Shown: positions 20,775 through 29,719, counted from the stretch's first letter. The stretch is DNA of 64,000 bases from Geobacillus vulcani PSS1 (GCF_000733845.1 NZ_JPOI01000001.1:1837501-1901500); one strand, 5' to 3'. The notes: a model not told the origin generated them from the sequence alone. Made by a program: numbers and translations.

Positions 20775-21605
20775 ATGAACCGGTTGAAGCTCGAACAACT
20801 GCTGCGACAGTTTTTTCTTGAAGATATTGGCGATGGCGATGTGACGAGCGAGATGATTTTTCCGGCTCATGAACGGGCATCAGGCATGTTTATGGCCAAA
20901 GCGGACGGGGTGGTGGCCGGCGTCGGCATTATTGCGGCGGGCTATCAGTTGCTGGATCCACGCGTCGAAGTAACCATCATGAAACAGGACGGCGAACGGG
21001 TCCAAGCGGGTGAAACGATCGCCGCCGTGTCCGGGCCGGTCGGGCCGCTGTTGTCCGGCGAGCGCGTCATTCTAAACTTGCTGCAGCGGTTAAGCGGCAT
21101 TGCCACCGTGACGCGGCAGGCCGTTGACTTGATTGGCCAAAGCCACACGCGCATTTGTGACACAAGGAAAACGACGCCGGGGCTGCGCATGCTTGAAAAA
21201 TATGCCGTCACATGCGGCGGCGGCTACAACCACCGCTTCGGCCTGTACGACGGCGTCATGATTAAAGATAATCATATCGCCTTTTGTGGATCGATTGCCC
21301 GCGCTGTCAAAATGGTGCGGGAGCGCCTTGGACATATGGTGAAAATCGAGGTGGAGACGGAAACGGAAGACGAAGTGCTCGAGGCGGTCGAAGCCGGGGC
21401 GGACGTCATTATGTTTGACAACCGGACGCCGGATGAAGTGCGGGCGTTCGTCCGGCTTGTGCCGAAGCCGATCATCACGGAAGCATCGGGGGGAATTACG
21501 CTCGCGAATGTGGCGGCGTACGGCGCGACCGGAGTCGACTACATTTCGCTCGGATGTTTAACCCATTCCGCCCCGGCGCTTGATCTAAGTTTCAATTTGC
21601 GATAA
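20775..21605 (+). CDS. nadC: Quinolinate phosphoribosyltransferase (carboxylating)
   Basis: Converts quinolinate and PRPP to nicotinate mononucleotide. The 276-residue protein has [14 protein letters not shown] near the N-terminus, [18 protein letters not shown] (about residues 132-150) and the C-terminal [16 protein letters not shown] motif. It lies 28 bases after nadB and its stop overlaps the first possible nadA ATG. Confidence 0.97.
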   Translation: MNRLKLEQLLRQFFLEDIGDGDVTSEMIFPAHERASGMFMAKADGVVAGVGIIAAGYQLLDPRVEVTIMKQDGERVQAGETIAAVSGPVGPLLSGERVILNLLQRLSGIATVTRQAVDLIGQSHTRICDTRKTTPGLRMLEKYAVTCGGGYNHRFGLYDGVMIKDNHIAFCGSIARAVKMVRERLGHMVKIEVETETEDEVLEAVEAGADVIMFDNRTPDEVRAFVRLVPKPIITEASGGITLANVAAYGATGVDYISLGCLTHSAPALDLSFNLR

Positions 21606-21619
21606 TGGAGGAGAGAACC

Positions 21620-22723
21620 GTGAACGTCCTTGAACAGTTGAAACGGATGGATGAGATGCCGGAATGGTATAAAACAATGGAACAAAGCGAGCTTGAAGCG
21701 CGGGCGCGCGCGGTGAAAGAACGGTTCGGACGGCGTCTTTTCATCCCGGGCCATCACTATCAAAAGGATGAAGTCATTCAGTTCGCCGACGCGACTGGCG
21801 ATTCGCTTCAGCTTGCCCAACTCGCGGCAAAAAACAGCGAGGCGGAATATATTGTGTTTTGCGGTGTCCATTTTATGGCAGAAACCGCCGATATTTTAAC
21901 GAGCGACGACCAAACGGTCATTTTGCCGGATTTGCGCGCCGGCTGTTCAATGGCCGATATGGCCGATATTTTTCAAGTCGAGCGGGCATGGGGGGCGCTT
22001 ACTGAGCGGTTTGGCGAGACGATCGTACCGCTTGTGTACGTCAATTCGACCGCGGCGATCAAAGCGTTTGTCGGGCGCCACGGCGGGGCGACCGTCACGT
22101 CGTCAAATGCCAAAAAAATGATGGCATGGGCATTTTCACAAAAGGAACGAATTTTCTTTTTGCCGGATCAGCATTTAGGGAGAAATACAGCTTACGCACT
22201 TGGCGTCAGCCTTGATGAGATGGCGGTGTGGGACCCGCATGAGGAGACGCTCCAAGGCGCTGACGATCTCGACAAGGTGAAGGTCATTCTTTGGAAAGGG
22301 CATTGTTCCGTGCATGAAAACTTCACCGTCCAGCAAATCGAGCATATTCGGCGGATAAAACCGGGGATCAACGTGATCGTCCACCCGGAATGCAGCTGGG
22401 AAGTTGTCCAGCAAGCGGACTACGCCGGTTCGACAAAATACATTATTGAAACGATCCGCAATGCTCCACCTGGCACCCAGTGGGCGGTTGGAACGGAAAT
22501 GAATTTGGTGAACCGGCTGAAGCACGAGCATCCAGACAAAGAGATCGTGTCCCTCAACCCATATATGTGTCCGTGTTTAACGATGAATCGAATTGATTTG
22601 CCGCATTTTGTCTGGGCGCTCGAATCGTTGGAACAGGGGGCGGTCGTCAACCAAATCACCGTTGCGAAAGACATTGCCGCAGAGGCAAAAGAGGCGCTCG
22701 ACCGCATGCTTTCACTTGCCTAG
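21620..22723 (+). CDS. nadA: Quinolinate synthase A
   Basis: 4Fe-4S enzyme condensing iminoaspartate with dihydroxyacetone phosphate to quinolinate. GTG 21620 after GGAGGAGA gives 367 residues; ATG 21605 lies within the ribosome-binding region. Cluster cysteines are seen in [15 protein letters not shown] and MCPCLTMN. Third gene of nadBCA; a terminator follows. Confidence 0.95.
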   Translation: MNVLEQLKRMDEMPEWYKTMEQSELEARARAVKERFGRRLFIPGHHYQKDEVIQFADATGDSLQLAQLAAKNSEAEYIVFCGVHFMAETADILTSDDQTVILPDLRAGCSMADMADIFQVERAWGALTERFGETIVPLVYVNSTAAIKAFVGRHGGATVTSSNAKKMMAWAFSQKERIFFLPDQHLGRNTAYALGVSLDEMAVWDPHEETLQGADDLDKVKVILWKGHCSVHENFTVQQIEHIRRIKPGINVIVHPECSWEVVQQADYAGSTKYIIETIRNAPPGTQWAVGTEMNLVNRLKHEHPDKEIVSLNPYMCPCLTMNRIDLPHFVWALESLEQGAVVNQITVAKDIAAEAKEALDRMLSLA

Positions 22724-22728
22724 CTTTT

Positions 22729-22773
22729 TCCCTGGCTTGATGAGAGGAATCTCGTTTGGCCAGGGATTTTTTT
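22729..22773 (+). terminator. Terminator of the nadBCA operon
   Basis: TCCCTGGC (22729-22736) pairs with GCCAGGGA (22759-22766), followed by seven T residues. Confidence 0.9.
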
Positions 22774-22774
22774 A

Positions 22775-22803
22775 TCATAAATCAACGATCATCGTCATAC
22801 ATT
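22775..22803 (+). promoter_or_regulatory. Candidate sigma-E promoter of safA
   Basis: TCATAAA (22775-22781), a 14-base spacer and CATACATT (22796-22803) match the sigma-E pattern. In Bacillus safA is made in the mother cell under sigma-E, so the site fits the gene. Confidence 0.6.
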
Positions 22804-22879
22804 GTGTTGAAAGACGATAACGGGAAACAAGCATCGGTTCGATCGAGCGTAAACAGTCTCGGTTTAGGAGGGGAACGGA

Positions 22880-24412
22880 GTGAAAATCCATATTGTCCAA
22901 AAGGGCGACACCCTTTGGAACATCGCCCAGAAATATGGAGTGGATTTTGAACAACTGAAAAAAATAAATGGGCATTTGAGCGACCCGAATATGATTATGC
23001 CTGGAATGAAAATCAAAGTGCCGACAGCAGGGGTGCCGATCAAAAAAGAGGCGAAGGCGCCTGGATCACCCAAAAACATGTATGTGAAAGAGCACCCCTA
23101 CGCGGAGGCAAAGCCGTTTGTCTCATTCCACATGGATACCGAGCTTGACACCGCTGTCGCCCCTGCTCCGGAGGGCGGGGCAGCAGTAAAGAAAACGCCC
23201 AAATCGGTCGTAAAGGAAACGCCGAAAGCGCCGGAGAAAAAGGCGGAGACTATGCCAGTGAATGAAGCGCCGAAAACACCAGTGAACGAAACGCCAAAGG
23301 CTGTCGAGAAGGAAGCGCCAAAAACGGCACCAAAAGCAGTGGTGAATGAAGCGCCGAACGTGCCGGTAAACGAAACGCCAAATGTACCGGTAAATGAAAC
23401 GCCAAATGTACCGGTGAACGAAACGCCGAATGCGCCTATCAATGAAGCACCAAAGGCCTCGATGGGTGAGGCGCCGAAAGCGGTGGTGAGCGAAATGCCC
23501 AAGCCTGTCGAGAAAAAAGCGCCAAAAGCAACGGCAAAAGAAGCACCAAAAACGCCGAAAGCGGAGGCAAAAGAAGGGGCAAAAGCGAAAAGCGCCTCTG
23601 TGCCGCCGCTTGTGCATACGATTCCGCCGGTGGCCCCGCCTCCTCAGCTTTCGTTCGCTCAATCGCTGGCCAACGTGCCGCCGATTCCACCGAAGCCGAG
23701 CAATATTTTGCCTGACGTGATGAAAGAGGAGGACAATGAAAGCCCAACTGAATGGAAAGGGGAACCGGCGGCTGAGAGCGAAGACGCGCCGCCGCTGCCG
23801 AACATTCCATACGTTCCTGTCGCCCCGCCGACGGCCCCAATATTTGGCACTGACCAAGGATGCACGCCAGTGACGCCAGTTTGGCCGGGGAGCGGATTTT
23901 ACGTGCCGCCGCTGCCGATCATGCCGTCGTCCTATCCGCCATCGTCTGCACCGTCGGCCGTTGGGAAAAGCGGTGAAAGTCCGGAAAACGGTTCGGCGCC
24001 GTTTCCCGGCATTCACGAAAGCAGCAGTGAATCATTAGAGCCGCCGTTTTCTGGGCCTGGGGTTGCCGCTCCGTTTGTCCCGTCCACAGGGGGCGTTCTC
24101 CCACCGCCCGGCGCTGCAACGGCAGTTTATGCGCCGCCTGCGGCGTATACTTCGCCTGCCGGCTATCCGCCTTTTGGATATGCGCCGGCCTATGCGCCGC
24201 CCCCGTACTACGGAGGGTACGCCCTGCCGGGTCCATACGGATATGCGCCGCAGTCAGCGCCGCCGCTTCCGTGGCCAGGCGTCGTTTACCCGACAAGTCC
24301 AGCGGGATACGCGCCGCCATCCTACCCGCCATCATCCGCTCCGCCGACTGCCGGTCCGCGTTTGTTTAGCGAACCGCCGGATGAGGAGAGCGGGCATGGC
24401 GAGGAACAATAA
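22880..24412 (+). CDS. safA: Spore coat assembly protein SafA (LysM domain)
   Basis: Morphogenetic protein organising the inner spore coat at the cortex-coat interface. The 510-residue protein begins with a LysM domain (residues 2-48, IHIVQKGDTLWNIAQKYGVD), then a SafA-type linker (NMYVKEHPYAEAKPF), a region of degenerate eight-residue repeats (xxPVNETPN-like, about 115-215), and a C-terminal half rich in P, Y, A and G. ATG 22880 follows AGGAGGGG. The stop overlaps the next gene. Confidence 0.9.
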   Translation: MKIHIVQKGDTLWNIAQKYGVDFEQLKKINGHLSDPNMIMPGMKIKVPTAGVPIKKEAKAPGSPKNMYVKEHPYAEAKPFVSFHMDTELDTAVAPAPEGGAAVKKTPKSVVKETPKAPEKKAETMPVNEAPKTPVNETPKAVEKEAPKTAPKAVVNEAPNVPVNETPNVPVNETPNVPVNETPNAPINEAPKASMGEAPKAVVSEMPKPVEKKAPKATAKEAPKTPKAEAKEGAKAKSASVPPLVHTIPPVAPPPQLSFAQSLANVPPIPPKPSNILPDVMKEEDNESPTEWKGEPAAESEDAPPLPNIPYVPVAPPTAPIFGTDQGCTPVTPVWPGSGFYVPPLPIMPSSYPPSSAPSAVGKSGESPENGSAPFPGIHESSSESLEPPFSGPGVAAPFVPSTGGVLPPPGAATAVYAPPAAYTSPAGYPPFGYAPAYAPPPYYGGYALPGPYGYAPQSAPPLPWPGVVYPTSPAGYAPPSYPPSSAPPTAGPRLFSEPPDEESGHGEEQ

Positions 24413-25340
24413 CCAAGTGAAAAGAGACGCCGCCGGCCGTCTCTTTTTTCTTCTTGACCGCCAATATGGGCTTGTTATTCAACAAGTTGTGGCATTGAAA
24501 CCGCATGTCTTAGCCATTGCCGCCCGCCAAGGAATGTTTGTCGCCAAGGCGTATCGCTTTCCTGTTGCGGCCGCGCGGCAAGCCTGGCTTCTTGCCGCCT
24601 TAAGGAAGGCCGGTTTTTCCTCCGCGCCGGCTCCTATGCCGATCGGGCGCGGGGGAGTGGTTGAAGCCGGCGGATGCTATTGGCTGCTGACGGAATATGT
24701 AGCCGGAGCGCGTCCGCTCGCGCTTGCTGCTTGGGCTGACGCCGCCGACGGACTTCGTTTGCTTGAACGTTACCATACAGCAACGGCAAACATCGCCAGC
24801 AGCGAACAGGAGGCGATGGGGCTGCCGCGTGCGCAGCTGTATGACAAATGGCGGCGTCGCTATGAGGAGTTTTGCCGACATTTGCCTATTGTTGAAACGA
24901 TCATGGACAAAGAAGACATTTTGTTTACGCTGCGCTGGGCGGATTACTGTCTATCAACATGTCGCGAGCATGCTCCAGAGTTGGCGGCGGCTTCTGCTGC
25001 CATCATTCATGGTGATGTCGCCTCCCATAATTTTTTGCGCACCACAACCGGCCATATGTACCTCATCGACTATGATGCGGCCGCTCTTGCCTCGCCCGGG
25101 CTTGACTATTGCCAATACGCCAATCGCCTTTTGCCGTATATCGGCTGGTCCTATTCAACACTTGCCCGTTTCGCTCCGCTTCGCCGTTGGTTGGAAACAC
25201 GCTGGTTTTTGCATGCGCTCTTATTTCCGGCTGATGTGTTTCGCGAATGGCGGTCAGCCGCCGCACGCCGCCGCCCCCTTGTGTTTGACCGCAAGCGGAG
25301 AGAACGGTTTGTCCGCCGCCTTTATGCTATGCTACAATGA
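24396..25340 (+). CDS. ysxE: YsxE-like spore coat-associated phosphotransferase-fold protein
   Basis: Member of the CotS/YsxE/YutH group of aminoglycoside phosphotransferase-like proteins found in spore coats; a kinase activity is not established. The 314-residue product has the Brenner-type motif HGDVASHN (205-212) and LIDYDA (223-228), so catalytic residues appear intact. It overlaps safA by 17 bases with GAGGAG in the safA coding sequence. Assignment to YsxE rather than another CotS paralogue rests on linkage with a coat morphogenetic gene. Confidence 0.7.
   Translation: MARNNNQVKRDAAGRLFFLLDRQYGLVIQQVVALKPHVLAIAARQGMFVAKAYRFPVAAARQAWLLAALRKAGFSSAPAPMPIGRGGVVEAGGCYWLLTEYVAGARPLALAAWADAADGLRLLERYHTATANIASSEQEAMGLPRAQLYDKWRRRYEEFCRHLPIVETIMDKEDILFTLRWADYCLSTCREHAPELAAASAAIIHGDVASHNFLRTTTGHMYLIDYDAAALASPGLDYCQYANRLLPYIGWSYSTLARFAPLRRWLETRWFLHALLFPADVFREWRSAAARRRPLVFDRKRRERFVRRLYAMLQ
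25309..25338 (+). promoter_or_regulatory. Sigma-A promoter for nadE
   Basis: TTGTCC (25309-25314), 18-base spacer, TACAAT (25333-25338), placed inside the 3' end of the ysxE-like gene. It would let nadE be expressed in vegetative cells independently of safA. Confidence 0.55.
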
Positions 25341-25374
25341 AGAATGGAATCTTTGGAAAAGGAGTCGAGGACGG

Positions 25375-26115
25375 ATGCAAGAAAAAATTGACAAGCTCGT
25401 GCAATGGTTGCGTGACCAAGTCTCATCAGCCGGGTTGAACGGGGCGGTCGTCGGCATCAGCGGCGGCATCGACTCGGCGGTCGTCGCCCATTTGATTAAG
25501 CGCGCCTTTCCGGACAACTCGCTCGGACTCATCATGCCGTGCAAAAGCAATCCGAAAGATATGGAAGACGCGCTGAAAGTGGTGAAGAGTTGCGGCATCC
25601 GACATTTGATCATTGATTTGACCGAGGCGCACCGGACGTTGTTTGGCGCAGTCGAGGCCGAGCTGAAAGCCATCGGGGAGTGGAAGGAAGAACGTGCACG
25701 GCTTGGCGATGCCAATACAAGGGCGCGCTTGCGCATGACGACATTGTATGCCGTCGCCAACAATTACGGCTATCTCGTCGTCGGTACGGACAACGCCGCC
25801 GAGTGGCATACGGGCTACTTTACGAAATACGGAGACGGCGGGGTCGATTTAGTGCCGCTCATTCACTTTACAAAAGGCGAAGTGCGCGAAATGGGCCGCC
25901 TGCTCGGCGTTCCGGAAGAAATCATTGTGAAAGCGCCGAGCGCCGGATTATGGGAAGGGCAGACCGATGAAAGCGAAATGGGCACGACGTATGAAATGAT
26001 CGATAAATATTTAAAAGGGGAAGACATTCCGGAACGCGATCGAAAAATCATCGAACAGCTTCATGAACGTTCGCATCATAAACGGCGCTTGGCGATCGCG
26101 CCGCCGAAATTTTAG
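25375..26115 (+). CDS. nadE: NH3-dependent NAD+ synthetase
   Basis: Last step of NAD synthesis: amidation of deamido-NAD using ATP and ammonia. The 246-residue protein has the PP-loop SGGIDS (29-34), the GTDNAAEWHTGYFTKYGDGG region and the C-terminal HKRRLAIAPPKF. No glutaminase domain, so it is the ammonia-dependent type. It lies about 2.7 kb downstream of nadBCA. Confidence 0.96.
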   Translation: MQEKIDKLVQWLRDQVSSAGLNGAVVGISGGIDSAVVAHLIKRAFPDNSLGLIMPCKSNPKDMEDALKVVKSCGIRHLIIDLTEAHRTLFGAVEAELKAIGEWKEERARLGDANTRARLRMTTLYAVANNYGYLVVGTDNAAEWHTGYFTKYGDGGVDLVPLIHFTKGEVREMGRLLGVPEEIIVKAPSAGLWEGQTDESEMGTTYEMIDKYLKGEDIPERDRKIIEQLHERSHHKRRLAIAPPKF

Positions 26116-26178
26116 CCGTTGCTTCATTGGTGTGAACTGACAGCGATAAACCCCCCGCGTTTTCCGTAAGCTAAACGT

Positions 26179-26201
26179 AAGGCTGGCTTCGTGCCAGCCT
26201 T
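26179..26201 (+). other. Perfect hairpin upstream of the YhcN-like gene
   Basis: AAGGCTGGC and GCCAGCCTT form a nine-base-pair stem with loop TTCGT. There is no T-tract. It lies between nadE and the next gene and could be a weak terminator, an mRNA-end element or part of a leader. Confidence 0.5.
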
Positions 26202-26230
26202 GGGTGAAGGAAACCAAGGGGGGTTTTCCA

Positions 26231-26965
26231 TTGAAATACGCGGTCAAATGGATCGGTGTGCTGTCGGCCGCCGGCTTGCTCGCTTCGTGCGCCAACTACG
26301 GGGCGAATGACGAAGGAGCTCAGCGCTACAACGATGCGGCGAGACCGATTGGCTATTACTCGACAGAGCGGGGCGACGATTTCCGCTATGGCCGATACGG
26401 GACGAATGCGCTCAATTATGACAACCGTTATATATGGGCGCGCCGCGGTCCGGTCACCGATTATTTGACGGACGGCGGCCGCCTCGGCGGACCGGCGGCG
26501 ACCCGTTTTGACACCGACGTTCCGGCTCTTCCGCCCGATGTTGATTTCGGCGATAGCGATTACAACTATCACGGGCATTTGCATTCGTTAAACGTCGATC
26601 CGCATCCGTCGTACTATCGAAGCTATGACGGTGGTCTAGCGGAAAAACTTTCCCGCCGAGCTGCAGCGGTGAGTGGAGTGGACGATGCCCGCGCGGTTGT
26701 GTATGGCGATCAGGCGCTTGTTGCCATTGCGACAGACGACCGCCATCCGGAGCGGCTTGAGAAGCGTGTCGAGCAAGCGGTCGCTCCGTATGCCGACGGC
26801 AAGCGGGTGCGCGTCACGTCCAACCCAAGCATGTACCATCGCATCCGCACGATCGACAACGCGCTTCGACGCGGGACTCCGATCAATATGGAAGAAATCC
26901 GCCGTGACTTGCGCACCATTTTTATCGGCGACACGATTCAAGAGCGGCCGGAAAACAACCGGTGA
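26231..26965 (+). CDS. YhcN/YlaJ family sporulation lipoprotein
   Basis: Predicted lipoprotein of the spore membrane family linked to germination and outgrowth. TTG 26231 after AAGGGGGG gives a lipoprotein signal: LKYAVKWIGVL then LLASC with the lipid-modified cysteine near residue 20. The C-terminal half (about residues 135-240) is the YhcN domain (VYGDQALVAIATDD). 244 residues. A terminator follows. Confidence 0.85.
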   Translation: MKYAVKWIGVLSAAGLLASCANYGANDEGAQRYNDAARPIGYYSTERGDDFRYGRYGTNALNYDNRYIWARRGPVTDYLTDGGRLGGPAATRFDTDVPALPPDVDFGDSDYNYHGHLHSLNVDPHPSYYRSYDGGLAEKLSRRAAAVSGVDDARAVVYGDQALVAIATDDRHPERLEKRVEQAVAPYADGKRVRVTSNPSMYHRIRTIDNALRRGTPINMEEIRRDLRTIFIGDTIQERPENNR

Positions 26966-26976
26966 CAAAGGGCAGG

Positions 26977-27010
26977 GAAGGCGTCCTAAAAGACGGGGCG
27001 CCTTCTTTCC
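26977..27010 (+). terminator. Terminator after the YhcN-like gene
   Basis: GAAGGCGTCC pairs with GGGGCGCCTTC, followed by TTTCCTT. Confidence 0.75.
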
Positions 27011-27033
27011 TTGCTGCTTCCCGCCGGGCTCAG

Positions 27034-27062
27034 CTGACATTTTCCGCGTTTTTTGCTATAGT
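27034..27062 (+). promoter_or_regulatory. Sigma-A promoter of yebC
   Basis: CTGACA (27034-27039), 17-base spacer, TATAGT (27057-27062), about 40 bases upstream of the start codon. Confidence 0.65.
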
Positions 27063-27103
27063 AATAGTCGGAACATTCCGTTGTGATGAGAGGGGAACTT
27101 TCG

Positions 27104-27844
27104 ATGGCTGGACATTCGAAGTGGAAAAATATCCAACGGCGGAAAAATGCCCAAGATGCGAAACGCGGCAAACTGTTCATGAAACTGGCGAAAGAAATTT
27201 ACGTCGCTGCCAAAAGTGGCGGAGGCGATCCAGCGTCCAATCCGAGCTTGCGCCTTGTCATTGAGAAGGCGAAGGCGGCCAACATGCCGAGCGAAAACAT
27301 TGAACGGGCGATTAAAAAAGCAACTGGAACCCAAGAACATACCAACTATGAGGAAATTCGCTATGAAGGATATGGACCAGGCGGCGTTGCCGTTATGGTC
27401 GTTTGCTTGACGGATAATAAAAACCGCACCGCCGCCAATGTGCGCGCGGCGTTTTCAAAAAACGGCGGCAATTTAGGGGAAACGGGATGCGTCTCCTATT
27501 TGTTCGAGCGAAAAGGGCTGCTCGTGATAGACCGCGAACAGCACAGCGTCGATGAGGATGAATTGCTGCTGTTGGCCATTGAAGCGGGCGCCGAGGAGAT
27601 GGAAACAACGGATGAATCGTTTGAGATTTATACAGCGCCCGAATCGTTTGAAACGGTCAAAAACGAGCTGGAACAGCATGGATTCACGTTTGCGAGCGCC
27701 GAAATGACGATGATTCCGCAAACGTATACGATGCTTGAGGGCGACGATTTGAAAAAAATGTTGAAGTTGATCGATACGCTCGAAGATGATGATGACGTCC
27801 AAGAAGTGTACCATAATTTGGACGAATCGGTGCTTGAGGAGTAG
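27104..27844 (+). CDS. yebC: YebC/PmpR family protein; 3' end is the element attachment site
   Basis: Conserved DUF28 protein described as a transcriptional regulator and, in some bacteria, as a translation factor easing proline stalls. ATG 27104 gives [20 protein letters not shown], the canonical start; 246 residues, full length. The last codons coincide with the 40-bp direct repeat of the integrated element, and the final residues (SVLEE) are encoded by element-derived DNA that differs from the displaced native copy at 44126-44140 only at silent positions. The protein is therefore intact, but its native terminator is now 16.3 kb away. Confidence 0.95.
   Translation: MAGHSKWKNIQRRKNAQDAKRGKLFMKLAKEIYVAAKSGGGDPASNPSLRLVIEKAKAANMPSENIERAIKKATGTQEHTNYEEIRYEGYGPGGVAVMVVCLTDNKNRTAANVRAAFSKNGGNLGETGCVSYLFERKGLLVIDREQHSVDEDELLLLAIEAGAEEMETTDESFEIYTAPESFETVKNELEQHGFTFASAEMTMIPQTYTMLEGDDLKKMLKLIDTLEDDDDVQEVYHNLDESVLEE
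27789..27828 (+). repeat. attL core (40-bp direct repeat copy 1)
   Basis: Bases 27789-27828 are identical to 44086-44125. Similarity continues past the core to the yebC stop with silent differences, as expected if the element carries a spare gene end. Confidence 0.95.
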
Positions 27845-28031
27845 CGGCGAAATATCAACGTTTTTCAAAAAGCACATATCCAAAAGATATGAATTGTTAA
27901 GATATACATTTTCATATTTCAAATTGAAAAGCGTTGATATACAAAAAATCGCTACCTTTTTGCTACGATATACATTTTTAAGGTCACTCAATGTATAGAA
28001 AATTTTTCTATACAGGGGGTGACCTTTTGTT
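27845..28031 (+). promoter_or_regulatory. Left-end control region of the element (integrase upstream region)
   Basis: Contains ATATCAACGTTTTT and its near-inverse GCGTTGATATAC, likely integrase arm sites; GGTCACTCAATGTA (27982-27995), inversely repeated at the right end; and a perfect palindrome TGTATAGAAA/TTTCTATACA (27992-28001 and 28005-28014) just before the integrase start. No terminator for yebC is visible here. Confidence 0.6.
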
Positions 28032-28952
28032 TTGTATTTAGAGGATGTTTTAAAAGAGTTTTTATACCATATCGACATTCAAAATTACTCCAAGAGAACG
28101 CAAAAAGGGTACAGAAATAACAATTTAGCGTTTCTTAAATATTTGTCTAATGAATTTCAAATTGATGAGTTGGAAGATGTGCGAACACAACATATTAAAT
28201 CTTATCTCATGTATCTCAAGAACAAAGGAAGAAAGGAATCATACGTCAACACTATTCTAAAAAGTATTCGTGCCTTTTTTAATTATTGCGTTGAAGAAGG
28301 TTATATTACACAAAAACAAAATCCATGTATAAGTGTGAAATGGATGAAAGAGCCAAAAACATTAATCAAGACATTTTCTGATGATGAAATTGTGAGAATG
28401 TTGAATGTTTATAAAATGACTACCTACATGCAAGCACGTAATAAATTGATTCTCATGATGTTCATTGACACGGGCATTAGAGCAACTGAACTTTGTCAAC
28501 TCACGCATAATGACATATTTGAAACCACGATCAGAATACATGGTAAAGGCAACAAGCATAGATACATTTACATCAGCCCGATGCTGAAAAAGTACATGAT
28601 TAAGTACGAGCGAATAAAAAATGAACACTTTAAAGATTCAATTCAAGAATATAGTAATTATTTTCTTTCGTATCGTGGCAAACCATTGACCGTTGAAGCG
28701 GTAGAAAGAGTGGTAAAAAATGCTGGAGAAAAAGCGAAAGTGCGGAAAAACATTCGTTGTAGTCCGCATACCCTGCGTCACTGTTTCGCACAACAACAAT
28801 TAAGAAATGGATTAGATTTGTATAGTTTAAGTCGTTTGTTAGGGCACGAAGATATTCAAATCACTAAACGTTATTTGCAAAGTATTGAGGATGAACAAAT
28901 TATTGAGATCGGAAGAAATACAAGTCCACTAATGAATCTAAAACGGAGATAA
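28032..28952 (+). CDS. int: Tyrosine recombinase (site-specific integrase)
   Basis: Catalyses integration and excision at the yebC site. The 306-residue protein has an N-terminal SAM-like core-binding domain (about 1-95) and the catalytic domain with Arg150 (DTGIRATEL), Lys172, His246-x-x-Arg249 (PHTLRH), His272 (LLGHED) and the nucleophile Tyr281. The catalytic set is complete. Start is TTG 28032, about 12 bases after AGGGGG; no ATG is available early in the frame. It is the first gene inside attL. Confidence 0.93.
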   Translation: MYLEDVLKEFLYHIDIQNYSKRTQKGYRNNNLAFLKYLSNEFQIDELEDVRTQHIKSYLMYLKNKGRKESYVNTILKSIRAFFNYCVEEGYITQKQNPCISVKWMKEPKTLIKTFSDDEIVRMLNVYKMTTYMQARNKLILMMFIDTGIRATELCQLTHNDIFETTIRIHGKGNKHRYIYISPMLKKYMIKYERIKNEHFKDSIQEYSNYFLSYRGKPLTVEAVERVVKNAGEKAKVRKNIRCSPHTLRHCFAQQQLRNGLDLYSLSRLLGHEDIQITKRYLQSIEDEQIIEIGRNTSPLMNLKRR

Positions 28953-28956
28953 TCAA

Positions 28957-29133
28957 ATGGAAACTTTCGGCACACTTACATTTATCAATGAAAAACCATT
29001 TCTTGAACTCGAAATTGGGGAACTTGTTGCATTAAATAATTCGTTCATTGTAGAAGATTTAAACGGTCAAACAATTGCACTGAATGAAAGTTATGCAGGA
29101 AAGCAAATAGTAATCAGAAAGGCGGTAGCGTAA
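28957..29133 (+). CDS. Small element protein, unknown function
   Basis: A 58-residue ORF with ACGGAG nine bases upstream, starting four bases after int. The sequence METFGTLTFINEKPFLELEI and later EDLNGQTIALNE suggests a small beta-barrel rather than a DNA-binding helix. Its stop TAA touches the next ATG, so it is translated with its neighbour. A control role at the int end is possible, but no family is recognised. Confidence 0.6.
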   Translation: METFGTLTFINEKPFLELEIGELVALNNSFIVEDLNGQTIALNESYAGKQIVIRKAVA

Positions 29134-29316
29134 ATGAAAACAATTAAAGTGACGGAAAAGGAACTCGCGACATTAAAATCAGCGGTTTGGGCGCAATTAC
29201 AAAATATCAATCGTGACATCCGTATTGCACAAGAGAAAGGGAAAGATGCTTCATTTCTTCTTGAATTGAAAAGAGAATTTGAGGAAGTATTTGAAGCATT
29301 AAAGTATGCAAATTAA
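29134..29316 (+). CDS. Small helical element protein, unknown function
   Basis: 60 residues, almost entirely alpha-helical and charged (KVTEKELATLKSAVWAQLQN; LELKREFEEVFEALKYAN). It starts at the base after the previous stop. AGAAAGGCGG lies just upstream. Similar small coiled-coil proteins are common in phage early regions, with no assigned function. Confidence 0.6.
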   Translation: MKTIKVTEKELATLKSAVWAQLQNINRDIRIAQEKGKDASFLLELKREFEEVFEALKYAN

Positions 29317-29341
29317 AGAAAGGACGAAAGGGGATAAGAAC

Positions 29342-29557
29342 ATGAAAGAATATCTAATTCTTGCAGACGTGAAAACAACAGTTTCTATGAAAGTGAAAGC
29401 AAATAATCAACAAGAAGCGGAAATGATTGCACAGCGCCAATTAAATGATTTATCAGTGGCAAATATTAAATTGCATATTGAAAACTTAAACGGTGAAGTT
29501 TTGAAGCCGAATGTCGAGAATTTTGAAATACAAATCAATAATATCGAAGAAGAATAA
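29342..29557 (+). CDS. Small element protein, unknown function
   Basis: 71 residues from ATG 29342, with AAAGGGG nine bases upstream. The pattern MKEYLILADVKTTVSMKVKA followed by a helix (NQQEAEMIAQRQLNDL) and another strand suggests a small alpha/beta fold. A strong hairpin follows at 29567-29595, so it probably ends the int transcript. Confidence 0.6.
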   Translation: MKEYLILADVKTTVSMKVKANNQQEAEMIAQRQLNDLSVANIKLHIENLNGEVLKPNVENFEIQINNIEEE

Positions 29558-29566
29558 CAAAAAATC

Positions 29567-29595
29567 GGGAGTGGATACCGCAAATATCCACTCCC
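29567..29595 (+). other. Perfect 11-bp stem-loop after the early small genes
   Basis: GGGAGTGGATA (29567-29577) pairs exactly with TATCCACTCCC (29585-29595). It is followed by A residues on this strand, so it is an imperfect terminator or a processing/attenuation hairpin. Confidence 0.7.
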
Positions 29596-29599
29596 AAAA

Positions 29600-29708
29600 G
29601 GATAGACACAACTAAACATACGCCTAATTAAATCCTACAATTTTTAAAAAGAGAAATCAAGTAGGTTTATTTAGTTGTGTCTGTCCTATCGAACATATGT
29701 TTGATAGG
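29600..29708 (+). promoter_or_regulatory. Nested inverted repeats (operator-like) upstream of the winged-helix gene
   Basis: GGATAGACACAACTAAA (29600-29616) is matched inversely by TTTAGTTGTGTCTGTCC (29670-29686) with one mismatch. CCTATCGAACATATGTTTGATAGG (29685-29708) is a near-perfect palindrome ending at the ribosome-binding site of the next gene. Placement fits repressor binding. Confidence 0.55.
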
Positions 29709-29719
29709 AGGCAGAAAAA

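Noticed and set aside
23330..23460. safA repeats as a CRISPR array
   Set aside because: The repeats are contiguous, in frame and part of a coding sequence.
23123..24016. Long minus-strand frame (297 codons) opposite safA
   Set aside because: It is an antisense shadow of the repetitive, proline-rich safA sequence; composition is Arg-rich and there is no plausible ribosome site.
28032..28952. Insertion into a tRNA gene
   Set aside because: The direct repeat lies in yebC codons; no tRNA-like sequence is present at either end.
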